From Marasmius tenuissimus (lineage: Eukaryota > Basidiomycota > Agaricomycetes > Agaricales > Marasmiaceae): 64,000 bases of DNA. The translations under genes were made by a program, and so were the position numbers. Of the stretch, positions 1 through 10,797 are shown one piece after another (within the stretch, counting starts at the first letter, position 1; each line of letters opens with the position of its first letter). The stretch lies in the NCBI GenBank assembly GCA_029532415.1, contig JAQOTA010000053.1, forward strand, positions 4,092,001 through 4,156,000, given 5' to 3'. The notes below the pieces were generated by a model. The model was not told where the DNA came from and searched no databases. It was given only the letters and a program-made list of their open reading frames with translations.

Positions 1-729
1 TTGGAGTCTTGAGACGCGAGGGCGAAGACATTAGTCAAGGTGTCATTCAGCAAGATCTTATAGATGTTCACCTAGCGGCCTCTTCCTCGACCTGAATTTC
101 CAATGCCTTCAACTCTTTTCTTGCCTTGAGCCCTCGAGCCCCGCTCCTAAGCTGCGCGGTCTTTTTCGCGTCTTCGAGTTGCTTCAGGCGATCCTCGTGC
201 TTCAGTGTTCTGACGACCCTCGAAGCGGCGGTCGTATCATGATGGTCATCAATAGCATTTCGAAGCACTAGAACGCGTAATATCAGTACCAGTGACCACT
301 TTATATGCTCGACTGGAACGCACTTTCTTGCCGACGCAGAGCTTCTGTCCTAACTTTGTCACTCCTCACGACATAGTCCAGCACACTCTGAGTAACGTCC
401 TCCTTATCCTGTGTAACGTCGTATGACTGGAGGAGCAGCAGGATGCGCATGGATTTTGGGATGCCCGGAATGATCTTCTCTCCAATCGCGCGTAGCAGGG
501 TCGACTTTCCGACACCGTTACGCCCGACGAGGACATAGTGCACTCCAGGAGATAACTTGAGATGCGAGTCGGTGAGAACGTCGTGCTTTCCGATGGAGAC
601 GTTGACGGTGTAAAGGTCGAGATCTTTGGAGGCGGTGTGCTCGTTTAGGTCGAAACGAGTTTGTTGGGAGGTGGCCTGGATGCCTATGGGATCTTTGGTA
701 GTGACTTTGGATGGTTTGTCTCGAGGCAT
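1..729 (-). CDS. ABC-F family ATPase, copy 1 (runs off the left edge)
   Basis: N-terminal part of a soluble ABC-F protein, a class of twin-cassette ATPases that act on ribosomes rather than in membranes. Exon 1 starts at 729 and contains the Walker A motif GRNGVGKST and a Q-loop region (LLLLQSYDV). A donor GTGCGT inside the apparent end of the reading frame joins it, in phase, to exon 2 (about 270 to 72), which is rich in Lys/Glu/Arg (KHEDRLKQLEDAKK, LRSGARG) and fits the helical insert between Q-loop and signature in the first cassette. The next donor is at about 71 and the rest lies outside the window. It diverges from FAU1 across 326 bp. The related gene at 7406-8536 lacks exon 2, so this copy is probably the functional one. 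The exact ABC-F subfamily cannot be settled from this part. Confidence 0.85.
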
Positions 730-1055
730 TGAGCGTTAATTGGACTCTGAAGGTGTTGAGAATGAGCGAGAGTGAGAGAGCTTGGACAGGTTATATACCT
801 GGTATTTACTTTCATTTCGGTTTTGAGCCGGGACCGAAGCTGTCGTGAGGATTTCTCTGAACTAGGCATGTTTCTGAGCTCCTAAAACCATCGAGGCTGT
901 CGGAAAGTCGAATCGAGTCATGTAATGTCCAGCACTGGCGGCTCAAGCGTGCAGTGATGGCAGAGGCTGAGCGCTCCGGCTTCCGCTTTGACTCGTTCTC
1001 ACTGTCCATCACGCCGCGCTCATCGCCCTCTTAGTAATACTCAACGTCGACAGCC
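730..1055. promoter_or_regulatory. Bidirectional promoter region ABC-F / FAU1
   Basis: These 326 bp separate the divergent starts of the ABC-F gene and FAU1. The same spacer, 327 bp and clearly similar, lies between the second pair at 8537-8863, so the pair was duplicated together with its control region. No canonical TATA box close to either start was recognised. Confidence 0.55.
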
Positions 1056-1968
1056 ATGAGTATCGTCGCACAGAAGAAAGCTTTGCGAAAATCCGTATCA
1101 ACAGTCCTCCGAGCACTTTCTGCACAAAATATCGATGAACAATGTGTCTCGCTTTAGCTCTATCACCTTATCCAAGTCGTTCATGCTTCGCCTTGAATAG
1201 CAAAGCCCGTCACTGCAAGAGTTCTGGCGCTCCCGAGTTTCCAAAAGTCTCAGAAAATAAGCTGTTATCTGAGTATGTCCTCAGGCGAGGTGGATACATC
1301 GAGTATCGTATCGGAGATTCTGAAGTCTGGTGAGTGACATTTTTTTTTCAGACAGACCGTGAAATTCGAGTTCTGACGAACGGAAAACGAATAGGAAAAC
1401 AGCTTTTCGTTCCCAGGATTGACAAAACAACGGCTGGAAAGATGGACTTTGTCCGAGTGTACAACGCTGAAGATTTGAGTTCATCCCCGGCGGGATTATG
1501 GGGCATAAAGGAACCTTCACCCGAATATTCAGGACACCCCAGGGCGAATGGTACGTGTTTTCCTTGTAGCAAGGTGAATTCGCCGGTCCTTACTCTTCTC
1601 AGCGTTGGACGAAGGTTTGGACATGATACTAATGCCAGGTAAGACGAAACTTTCTAGTCGAACTGGGTCCGTACTCAAATCGCGTCGCAAGGTGTCGCCT
1701 TCGACAGATCTATGTCAAGACTTGGCCATGGAAAAGGATACTATGATCGATATATTTCGAAATATGTAGCAACTGGCCGTTCCCGACCGTCACTTGGTGA
1801 GCTGCTACCTCCATAGATCCCGTGTAGAAAGCTGACAATTGAATCCTAGTCGCGCTTTCCCTACAAGAGCAGATGGTAGAGGGCAATCCCGTTCCCGTCG
1901 ATGACACAGATTGGAAAGTGGACGCGGTCGTCCTACCGGATGAGGTGCTCGAGGGCACCAGCTCGTGA
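1056..1968 (+). CDS. FAU1: 5-formyltetrahydrofolate cyclo-ligase, copy 1
   Basis: Converts 5-formyl-THF to 5,10-methenyl-THF with ATP, returning stored folate to one-carbon metabolism. Six exons (1056-1143, 1201-1329, 1395-1550, 1603-1638, 1692-1796, 1850-1968) sum to 633 nt, giving 210 aa, the usual family length. Recognisable blocks in order: QKKALRKSV at the N-terminus, CYLSMSSGEVDTSSIV, GKQLFVPRID, GLWGIKEPSPEY, LDMILMPGVAFD and the glycine-rich ATP-binding loop RLGHGKGYYDRY, then VPVDDTDWKVDAVVLPDE near the end. All introns are GT...AG and about 50-65 bp. It diverges from ABC-F and converges on a RAD51-paralog fragment. No break was seen. The call is firm; the symbol follows the yeast gene for this enzyme. 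Confidence 0.93.
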
Positions 1969-2127
1969 TGTAGTAGGCAGGAGCTGCTTATCGATAGTCA
2001 AACTTCCCGAAAACGCTCATCCTGAGATCGCCGTTTCCGAGAGCAGGCAGACACTCACCATGGAAAAACGCTCTGTCAGACCCACCGTTGTGGTCACTTG
2101 TGTTGTTGATAATAGTATTCTCACAAC

Positions 2128-2440
2128 ATGAATTCCGTTGGTTATGAACATAGAAACGTTTCTACGCTACTCACCCTGTGGTCTCCGGCGAGGATTACTC
2201 AATATGTTTTCCCTACCGGCAGACACGACGACGCTGAGGATGATCGCTCGAATCAACGCGTTGGTATCGAGATTTCCTGGCGTCCCATCCGCGTTATCAA
2301 GTTTGGTCGCCAATGACCAAGTAATCGCAACCTGAAGATGGTCTGGGTTCAACTTGGGCATCGGTTGCCTTTGGATAGGAAGAGCTATGTTTTGTGCACT
2401 ACATGAGTCAACTGGTAACACGACTACAAGTCCGCGCACT
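2128..2440 (-). pseudogene. C-terminal RAD51-paralog fragment 1
   Basis: The minus strand reads VAITWSLATKLDNADGTPGN and then a run matching YLPAGRTYRVIL of the complete gene at 15439-16719, but frameshifted (VSAGRENIL). Only the exon after the last intron of the RecA core and the tail remain; the Walker A half is absent. It lies tail-to-tail with FAU1, the same arrangement as the complete gene beside its FAU1 relic. It starts right after a conserved intron end (CATCTTCAG), so the break lies at or in that intron. Confidence 0.75.
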
Positions 2441-3066
2441 TGAGGATCCGGACTGAATCTGGCATAACAGTACGAATATCACGCATGACAGAGGCAGCGA
2501 CTGTGGGCTGGTAGGGGCATTTCGGCTGGGCATGAGCATGGAGGTGCACATACGAGCAAAGGTTTGGAGTATTGATAGTGTCGACTGGAGACGTGGTTCC
2601 AGGACCCTATCAAGTCCGTGGCTGGTTCAAGATGAACATATGAGGGGATGGCTGAGATAACCTCTCTGGCCGCTTCAAGGAGCATAGCAAACCCGTGGTG
2701 GCGATCTCAAAGCGCCAAAGGGATTGTGGGAGGTTGCGACATGTTGTGTCCAGCGATGCGGCCATCGCATAGACGACTAGTTGCAACGGAGAACCCTGAT
2801 TGCTGATAGCGAGCTGGGAAGAGCAGTAAACAAAGTGAAGCGGAAGGTTAACATTTTGCTTTTGTCGGGAACAACTGGAGATCGTACCAGTTATAGGCAC
2901 GCCGTCTGGATAGCTAAGGTAGGAACAGGTCCTCGAAGAGTTCTCGAAAAAATGGAGTGCTGGATCGCGAAGCAAGTGTTGGCACATGTTCTTCCGCCGT
3001 GTTCCTTTCCATGAACCGGTCGATAAGCCCACTAAATTTGCTCCGAACTATCCCTCATGAAAGTTA
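2441..3066 (-). other. Degenerate sequence downstream of NACHT copy 1
   Basis: Homologous to 10235-10797 in the second unit. Readable minus-strand pieces with interrupted frames include FPARYQQSGFSVATSRLCDG and ALWDRHHGFAMLLEAARE; the second unit keeps them in one 115-codon frame (10235-10582). It may be a decayed small gene or an old 3' extension of the NACHT gene. No family was recognised and in-frame stops separate it from the NACHT exons. Confidence 0.4.
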
Positions 3067-5816
3067 TTATGATGTTCCGTAACGGTCCCTCCAGTTTTGT
3101 GCCCACCGCTCCCAAGGCAAAACCAGAATCTGCACTTTTAAAGCTTCTCCTGCTTCAGCAAACTCGTCAGGGAAGGTCTATCAAGCAGGAAAATAGTCAG
3201 TCCCGGTACAGGACAACAATAAGCGGGAATCAGAGCCCCAGCAAATTTGTACTCACCTCAATCCACCCGAGCAGATTCCTCCTTACTGCCTCCCCGATGT
3301 TAGAATGAACCCTCATCACTACTGAACAACCCTTCGCGAGCCCAAAAAATGTCTGGCAGAGCGAAAGCAGTTCTGTATGAATACGGCAGTGTTTCAGGAG
3401 TGATGAACATGTGAAGTTCTCGAAGACATAGCCAAGGTCGCGTTTATTATCAAATTCCCTCGTGGTACCAACAGATGTATCAGTCAATCTCTGGATAAGC
3501 TCCTGAAAATGGGAGACATAAGCCTTGACGAGTTGCACACAACCTTCCTCGTACGCAAGGTGTCCTGGATGGCGCGACTCATTCCCTCCGAACAGATCAC
3601 AGTGGCAGTCTGTGAGGCGGAACTTCTCGTTACTACGGAGCTTTGACCCAGTCAGGCTGTAAGTATGATTTGGGCATCTTGTGGCATATTGGAGAAACCA
3701 ATACATTTCAGCGGTTTGCGAAGGCCCGCCCGGGGGGGATTTAAGGTGGAAACACTTGGGGTAGTTCCGGAGTTTGAGTACAAGACCCCCCACAAGATCA
3801 GGTCTATCCCTTTCGTTGTCCATCTCGCGGCTGTAACCCTCGAACTCGCATTGGCCGTTGGCTTCAACAGCCTTAGCATAGTCTCTGGTTTCCTTCTTGT
3901 CTACATTTTCACTAGTCCTGGTAGTATTCTGATTATGAAGTATGAGCACGGGACCAGGTGCTACGAAGAACCAGACTTACATATTTTTGTACCCACTGTA
4001 CGAGCCCTTTGTATAGGTGATCCCAATCCTGCCAACGAGATGCCTGATACGTAGATGCGAGGTCAACGTTCCACAGATCCTCCAATAGACCTCGAGTTGG
4101 CGCAGGTATTGACGCACAAAAGTCAATCCATTTCAGAAAGAAGTCCCTGGTTTTAGCGCCGTAGAGTTGGTTAGATCTAAGAGTGCACGTCAAAGAAAGG
4201 TTCAGTATCGATGAGAGATCCAACAAAGGATAAATGACTTCGTACGTATAAGTCTGTACTCTGCTGGTCGTGAGGTTCTGGAACCACCGTCGCGCAATAG
4301 CCAGCTTCTGAGTGTCAGTGTCGATATGAAACTGACGCGACCTAGACTGGTCGCGCAGGTATTCTGTGAATGAGGTATGATGGAAACGGATCTTTTGCTC
4401 CGATTTACTCGGAATAACCAGTACCGAGTGCATTGCTCGCAAGGTCAGAGGTAGCTGTCCCGTGGAGAGTCCCAACACCAACTCGATGTGTGCCGATGAC
4501 GTTTTCAGATGGCCTTGGAGGACATGGAGAGCCGCGAGTATGTCAAGAACTTCCTCTTGGTCTGGATTGGCATTGAGTATGACCTCGTATAACGTGTCAA
4601 GTTGCTGATAGGGAGACGCTATTGGTCGACGAGGCCGAATCTTTTCGAGGATGATACGAAGCTGCTCTATCGGGTGCCTGAATCCATCCATGATGAACTT
4701 GATCACAGTCACCGCGAAGATGAACTGACTGCACGTCCGCTCGACTAGGATTTCGACGTCCTTTTCTGAAGGCCAGGGACTGGGGAATTGGATGTGGCTG
4801 TACTTCCGACAGGTGGTGATCTCATGGAAGTGGTGAAGATAATACTTCCTGGTGTCTTCGCGGGCTGCAAGCGAATCCTCCAAAACAATTCTTTTCGATA
4901 GTTGGAAGAGAGGGTCATCATCGAAGGCTTCCTGGATCCATGATTCCGGACGACTACAGATTAGGAATCGTAGCGGGAAGTGGGGTGCTTGTTGGTATGC
5001 AGATCGGATGATGGAAAGAATCCGCAACTGGGTGTGTTCGTCGCTACACTCATCCAACCCATCGATGACGACGATGTTCGGTACGACTGGAGAGCCTGGA
5101 AGGTCGGTGAAGAACCCCCACAAGGACCTTCGCTTGCTCCACATGAGGGCGGGTTGGAGGATCAGCTCGTGGAACTGGTCTTCCAGTCTGGCATCCAGAA
5201 TCGTGGGATCTTCTGAGATCCTCTGTTCGATATGATTTCGCATGAGTGGTGTTATGGAAGTAAGGCCATGTGCAAGGAAGGGTATGAGTGCAGAAGGATC
5301 GTTGCGCTGGGGGTCGGATCGAAAGAAAAAGAATGAGGAAGCAAGGCGGCCTTCGATCTCGTAGGACTCGGCTACTGTCAGGGCAATTGCGGATTTCCCA
5401 ACGCCGGCGGGACCTGAGAGCCAGCAGACAGGACTGGTCTGATCATTGCTGGAGCCCCAGTCGTAGACTGACCTGAGAGCTTCCTCGCGTGTTCCTGGGA
5501 GACATTGACCTCGGTCAAACTGATGCTCGGCTTTATGGGATGCTCCGACACCGGCGATTGCGTTCGAGAGCCGTTCGCGTCCGGCTGTATGACATGCCTG
5601 AGAACAGCTTGAGTTGAAGAAAGCAAGAAGTAACTCACAGTTGGCATCTGTTGAGTAGAAATGATTTATATCTCGACCTGCGCTCTGGCCAATCTGTCCC
5701 ACGTTGTGGATGCTCTGGTATCCGCGATCGTTGATGTTTTGGTCTCGGCCATGGTTGGCATTCTGGTGTAACCTGTTGTCGTTGTGATGCGAGCCCTGGC
5801 CAGGGACGAACTGCAT
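3067..5816 (-). CDS. NACHT-domain NLR-like STAND NTPase, copy 1
   Basis: Probable signal-transducing NTPase of the fungal NLR-like class; such proteins are linked to non-self recognition and cell death, but no role is shown here. Exons 5816-3981, 3928-3705, 3656-3257 and 3177-3067 sum to 2571 nt, giving 856 aa. Residues about 1-45 are rich in Asn/Gln/His/Asp with repeated GRDQNIN/RGYQSIH/GRDINHF units. The NACHT domain follows: Walker A SGPAGVGKSAI, Walker B IVVIDGLDEC and FLICSRPES, then the HHTSFTEYL motif typical of basidiomycete NACHT proteins. After the core come roughly 250 residues with no recognised WD, ankyrin or TPR repeats, including RLTDCHCDLFGG and SLLKHCRIHTELLSLC. The last exons were found because the first long frame ends just after a GTAAGT donor; their splice pattern is repeated in copy 2. 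Start chosen at the first Met, conserved in copy 2. Confidence 0.85.
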
Positions 5817-6193
5817 GTGTGCCGTCTTCGCCGTTCTGGTGTGTTCGTGGCGGGGATGGATGCACTCTCGAAATGGTTGATCGTGATAAGGAAGCTCGGC
5901 TGGACCAACCGTAAGCGATGAGGTGGACAGGGGGAGGCAGCGAAACTTTAAAGGACTTGGGACGGTCGTGGTCGAGTCGTGGTGTGAAGGAAGTCGTTGG
6001 TCACAAGTTGCAGGAGCGTGTTGGGCGTGTGTTGGGCACCTGTGGATAGTTTCTGACCAACGAGGAGCAGGCGCCTGCTTGAGCCTTGGGCGCTTGAGGA
6101 TCTAGATGGTGGTAATTCTCAGCCTGATAAGGAGAGGTGGAAGAAAAGTTCTCGGTCATTGAGTGTCAGGCAAGTCGGGCGTAAAAGTCTGAG
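5817..6193. promoter_or_regulatory. NACHT upstream region
   Basis: Non-coding by inspection; about 380 bp between the NACHT start and a decayed FAU1. The equivalent region of copy 2 (13524-14022) is about 120 bp longer and keeps the FAU1 start codon and leader, which are deleted here. A fragment of this same upstream sequence recurs at about 14450-14570. No clear TATA box. Confidence 0.45.
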
Positions 6194-6935
6194 TTCCGCA
6201 TCAACAGTTCTCTGAGCACAGTTACCAAAAATCTCAGAGAATAAGCTATTCTCTGAGTATGCCCTCAGGTGAGGTGGATACATCATCCATCAAGTACCGT
6301 TACATCAAGTGTGGTGAGTGATATGATACCTTCCTTCGAACCGCGAAATTTGAGTTCTGACAGCTGAAAAACAAATCGGAACAGGAAAACAACTTTTCGT
6401 TCCTAGGATTGACAAAAGATGGACTTTGTAGGGGTCTGGTATCTACGACTTCGCTGAAGATTCGAGTTCATCCCCGGCGGGTTATGGGACATAAAGGAAT
6501 CTTTGCACGACACCCTGAGGCGAATGGTGCGTGTTTTTCCCGACGCAAGGTTGATTCGTCGGTCCTTACTCATTTCAGCGTTGGACAAAGGTTTGGACAT
6601 GATATTAATTCCAGGTAAATGAAAACTCTCTAGTCGGATTGGGCCCCCACTCAAATCGCGTAGCAAGATGTCGCCAAGTTCGATGGATCTAGGTCAAGAC
6701 TGGGCCATGAAAAGGGGTACTATGATCGATATATGTAGTAATTGGCCGTTCCCGACCGTCACTTGGTGAAACGTTACCTCCACAGATCTCATGCAGAAAG
6801 CTGACAATCGAATATTAGTCACGCTTTTCCTCCAAGATCAGACGATTGAAGACAATCCCGTTTCCGTCGACGGTAGATTGGAAAGTGGACGCGGTCGTCC
6901 TGCCGAGTGAAGCGCTCGAGGTCACCAGCTCGTGA
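6194..6935 (+). pseudogene. FAU1 relic 2 (5' truncated, frameshifted)
   Basis: Aligns to the cyclo-ligase gene from within exon 1 to the stop. The start codon is missing through a deletion that joins NACHT upstream sequence to exon 1. Exon 2 is altered (SGEVDTSS is followed by unrelated codons), about ten bases are missing in exon 3 before the MDFV block, and the segment matching the glycine-rich loop runs into a stop (TATATGTAG). It still shows GLDMILIPG and a terminal VDAVVLPSEALEVTSS. Confidence 0.85.
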
Positions 6936-7119
6936 TGTACACGGAAGGAGGACCTACTTCAATCGTCCAAATTCCCGGAAACCCCTAGGCTCAAATCACC
7001 GTTTCCGAGAGTAGGCAGGCACTCACCATAGAAAAGCACTCTATCAGACCGCCGTTGTGACTCCGTCGTCGCTTGTATTCTTAAAAAGAGTATTGTATTC
7101 GCACAAACTTAAAATCCCG

Positions 7120-7405
7120 TCAGCTACGGACATGGAATCGTTTATACACTATTCATCCCGTGGTCTCCTGCAAGAATTACTCGGTATGTCCTGCCGGCGT
7201 ATACGACGACACCGAGCATGATCGCCCGAACCATAGCGAGCAATTTATCCTCACCAGGCTGAAGTATCAACTCGTTGGCATCGAGGTTTCTGTCCAGTGG
7301 CGTCCTACTTGCATGGAAAAGCTTTGGTCGCCAATCGTGATACAAGCTCGATCTGAGGATCGTCTAGGTCTAACTTTGGCATCGATTTCCTTTGCATAGG
7401 AGGAG
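7120..7405 (-). pseudogene. C-terminal RAD51-paralog fragment 2, fused to ABC-F copy 2
   Basis: Minus-strand LVSRLATK and flanks match fragment 1 and the complete gene at 15.4-16.7 kb. Its upstream side (GCAAAACATAGCTC) is shared with fragment 1 and then runs straight into the truncated ABC-F coding sequence, so this is a rearrangement junction. No open frame of useful length. Confidence 0.65.
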
Positions 7406-8536
7406 CTATGTTTTGCGGACCAATAAGCTGACACTGTCCACAGTGGGCATAGTCACTCGTTCGTACTTGAAACTCAAGTTCTCCACCGACACCAAAGCAC
7501 CCGGGTATCGAAGTTCTGACGGTTCGGAAGGGATCGTCACCTTGGCTGCGTTCTCGTCCTGTGGAATCTCTATTCCCGCTCGCATGTTCGTGTGATATCC
7601 AGGAAGATCGCGGTTGAGCTTGAGACTCACACCTTTCAATCCTACTTCCGTACCCATCCTCTCGTCGAGCTTTTTCTGACGAGAGGTAGCCTGTTTCAAC
7701 TTCTTGTCGTCTCCTGAGACCAAGGCGGCACGGACGTTCCCCGCAGTGGTATCCTGCATATATGCTTTCTGCCAATCTTGTGCTTCTTTCATGCGAGTGA
7801 GACGTTTCTTTTGTTCAGAACGTGTCTTTTCGTATGCAGTCAGATTGCCAGGGTATCGCTCGAGCTTGCAGTCGCGCATAACGATGATTTCCTCCGCGAT
7901 GGAGTCCGCAAACGTGCGGTCGTGAGATACGAGTAGAAGGGTGGTATCCGTTCTCTCTTGGAGATGCGACTTGAGCCATAGGAGTGAAGGCATGTCGAGG
8001 AAGTTTGTGGGCTCGTCAAGCAAGAGAATGTCGCAAGGCTGAAAGAGGAGGGATGCCAGGACGGTTCTCATGTGCCATCCTCCGGATAAAGATTTGAGGG
8101 GTTGAGAGATGGTAGTCGTGGTGAAGCCAAGACCGAGGAGAAGATCTTTGGCGCGTAATTCTGCAGTTGAAGCCGACATCTGAGGGGGAAAAGGTGAGAG
8201 AACGTGCGGCTTATCCTGTGTAACATCGTATGATTGGAGGAGCAACAGGATGCGCATAGATTTTGGGACGCCCGGGATAATCTCCTCTCCGATCGCGCGT
8301 AGCAGGGTCGACTTTCCAACGCCATTACGCCCGACGAGGACATAATGCACTCCAGGAGATAACTTGAGATGTGAGTCGGTAAGAACGTCGTGCTTTCCGA
8401 TGGAGACGTTGACGGTGTGAAGGTCGGAATCTTTGGAGGCGGTGTGCTCGTTTAGGTCGAAACGAGTTTGTTGGGAGGTGGCCTGGATGCCTATGGGATC
8501 TTTGGTAGTGGCTTTGGATGATTTGTCTCGAGGCAT
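7406..8536 (-). pseudogene. ABC-F ATPase copy 2, internally deleted and 3' truncated
   Basis: Open frame of 376 codons, near-identical at the N-terminus to copy 1. It keeps Walker A GRNGVGKST, the Q-loop region, signature LSGGW, Walker B DILLLDEPTNFLD, the H-loop VSHDR and the start of a second cassette (VSVENLSFKYE). Two lesions are visible. Exon 2 of copy 1, the helical insert between Q-loop and signature, is gone: the frame passes from DVTQDK directly into former intron sequence ending CCCCCTCAG, which is read as PHVLSPFPPQ. The second cassette stops after about 20 residues at a junction with RAD51-fragment DNA. The frame stays open across the deletion, so a single-cassette protein could be made, but it would lack half of a normal ABC-F protein. 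Called a pseudogene by inference. Confidence 0.8.
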
Positions 8537-8863
8537 TGAGTGTTAACTGGACTTTGAAGGCGTTGAGAATGAGCGAAAGAGAGCTTGGATGGGTAATTAT
8601 ATACCTTGGATTTACTTTCATTTCGGTATTTGAGCCGAGACCGAAGCTGTCGTGAGGATTTCTCTGAACTAGACATGTTCCTGAGCTCCTAAAAACATCG
8701 AGGCTGTCGGAAAGTCGAATCGAGTCATGGAATGTCAAGCACTGGCAGCTCAAGCGTACATTGATGGCAGAGGCTGAAGCGTTCCGGCTTCTGCTTTGAC
8801 TCGTTCTCACTGTCCATCACGCTGCGCTCATCGCTCTCATAATAATACTCAACGTCGACAGCC
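8537..8863. promoter_or_regulatory. Bidirectional promoter region, second ABC-F / FAU1 pair
   Basis: 327 bp duplicate of 730-1055, with small substitutions and indels only. Confidence 0.5.
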
Positions 8864-9770
8864 ATGAGTATCGTCGCACAAAAGAAAGCTTTGCGAAAAT
8901 CCGTATCGACAGTCCTCCGAGCACTCTCCGCACAAAATATCGATGAACAATGTGTCTCGTTTTAGCTCTATCGCCTTATCCAAATCGTTCATGCTTTGCC
9001 CTGAATAGCAAAGCTGGTCACTGCAAGTGTTCTGGCGCTCCCGATTTTCCAAAATTCTCAGCGAATAAGCTGTTATCTGAGTATGCCCTCAGGCGAGGTG
9101 GACACATCAAGTATCGTGTCGGAGATTTTGAAGTCTGGTGAGTGATATTTTTCTTCACACCGAGAAATTCGAGTCTTAACAGCTGGAAAATAAACAGGAA
9201 AGCAGCTTTTCGTTCCTAGGATCGACAAAACAACGGCTGGAAAGATGGACTTTGTCCGAGTCTACAACGCTGCAGATTTGAGCTCTTCGCCGGCGGGATT
9301 ATGGGGCATAAAGGAACCTTCACACGAATATTCAGGACATCCTAGGGCGAATGGTGCGCGTTTCCTTGACTCAAAGTCAATTCTTCGTTCCTGACTTTTC
9401 TCAGCATTGGACGAAAGTTTGGACATGATACTAATGCCAGGTAGAACGAAACTTTCTAGTCGGATTGGGCCCGTACTCAAATCGCGTCGCAAGGTGTTGC
9501 CTTCGACAGATCTATGTCAAGACTTGGCCATGGAAAAGGATACTATGACCGATATATCTCGACATACGTAGCAACTGGCCGTCCCAGACCGTCACTTGGT
9601 GAGCTGCCACCTCCATAGATTCCGTGTAGAAAGCTGACAATTGGATTCTAGTCGCGCTTTCCCTCCAAGAGCAGATGGTAGAGGGCAATCCCGTTCCCGT
9701 CGACGACACAGATTGGAAAGTGGACGCGGTCGTCCTACCGAGTGAGGTGCTCGAGGGCACCCGCTCGTGA
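8864..9770 (+). CDS. FAU1: 5-formyltetrahydrofolate cyclo-ligase, copy 2
   Basis: Second full cyclo-ligase gene with the same six-exon layout as copy 1. Every exon was read through: SKLVTASVLALPIF, CYLSMPSGEVDTSSIV, GKQLFVPRID, GLWGIKEPSHEY, LDMILMPGVAFD, RLGHGKGYYDRYIS and VPVDDTDWKVDAVVLP are all intact and the stop is in the same place. One donor is GTAGAA instead of GTAAGA, which could weaken splicing of the fourth intron. Differences from copy 1 are scattered conservative changes, consistent with a recent duplicate still under constraint. Not distinguishable from copy 1 in function. Confidence 0.9.
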
Positions 9771-9889
9771 TGTACTGGGCAGGAACTGCTTCATCGATAG
9801 CCAAACTTCCCGAAAACGCTCATCCTCAGATTACCGTTTCCGAGAGTAGGCAAATACTCGCCGCCATTGTCATTATGTTTTGGGAAAAT

Positions 9890-10060
9890 AGTATTCGCTC
9901 AAGCCTAAATCCTAATATTTAGCTTTGGCACCAGTTGCCTTTGGATAGGAGTTACGTTTTGCGCACTACATGAATCAACTCATCATTTGGCTGTGAATAC
10001 CACTAAAAGTCCTCGCACTCGAGGGTTCGGAACGATTCTGGCATTCTGGTACTGATACTA
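9890..10060 (-). pseudogene. RAD51-paralog remnant 3 (flanks only)
   Basis: Matches the flanks of fragments 1 and 2: the AATAGTATTCGC tract and the intron-side GGCACCAGTTGCCTTTGGAT. The coding exon between them is deleted. It marks the expected position of the fragment in the second unit. Confidence 0.55.
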
Positions 10061-10797
10061 CGTATGACAGAGTCAGCGACGCTAAGCTAGTAGGGGTATA
10101 CCCAGTCATACACTTGAAGGTGGCGGGCGCGCGTATGAACAACCCCCGAGGGCCTTGTAGAGTTCCTTGTCACCTCTAGCTATCGCCGCGTTGTGAGCCC
10201 CAGCCGATTCTGAGAAGGCTTCCCCTCATCATCTTCAGCAACTGAATCCTGCGGTCTTGGGCGGCATCGAATGGATGTAACAACTCTCTGTGTCGAGAAT
10301 GGTGGGGAGTCGTGAGGGTACCATGGTCGAAAGGATTTGGAGCAGTGGTAATGTCATGCGGAAGAAGTGGTTCCGGCAGGTTCGAGATGAACGTGAAAGG
10401 GGATGCTCAAGAGCCTCTCTGGCCGCTTCAAGGAGCATAGCATATCCGTGGTGGCGATCCCAAAGCGCCAAAAGGTTTGTGGGAGGTTGGGACATGTTGT
10501 TTCCAGCGATGTGGCCATCGCATAGACGACTAGTTGCAACGGAGAACCCTGATTGCTGATAGCGAGCTGGGAAGAGCAGCAAACAAAGCGAAATGGAAGG
10601 CTCATGTTTTGCTTTTGTCGGGAACAGTTGGAGTCATGCCGGTTATGGGCACTCCATCGGGATGACCAAGGTAGGAGTAAGTCCTTGGAGAGTTCTCGAA
10701 AAAAGGGAGTAGTGGATCGCGAAAGAGAAATATTGGCATATGTTCTTCGGCCGTTTCCCTTTCCACAGACCGATCTCCCAGCCTGTACTCCATAGTC
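10061..10797 (-). other. Degenerate sequence downstream of NACHT copy 2
   Basis: Homolog of 2441-3066. Here the minus strand has one open stretch (10582-10235) reading LLFPARYQQSGFSVATSRL and ALWDRHHGYAMLLEAARE. It is more open than the unit 1 version but not in frame with the NACHT exons. Function unknown. Confidence 0.4.

Noticed and set aside
5666..5908. Minus-strand frames overlapping the NACHT start
   Set aside because: They are alternative frames over the NACHT 5' end; the NACHT frame is conserved in both copies.
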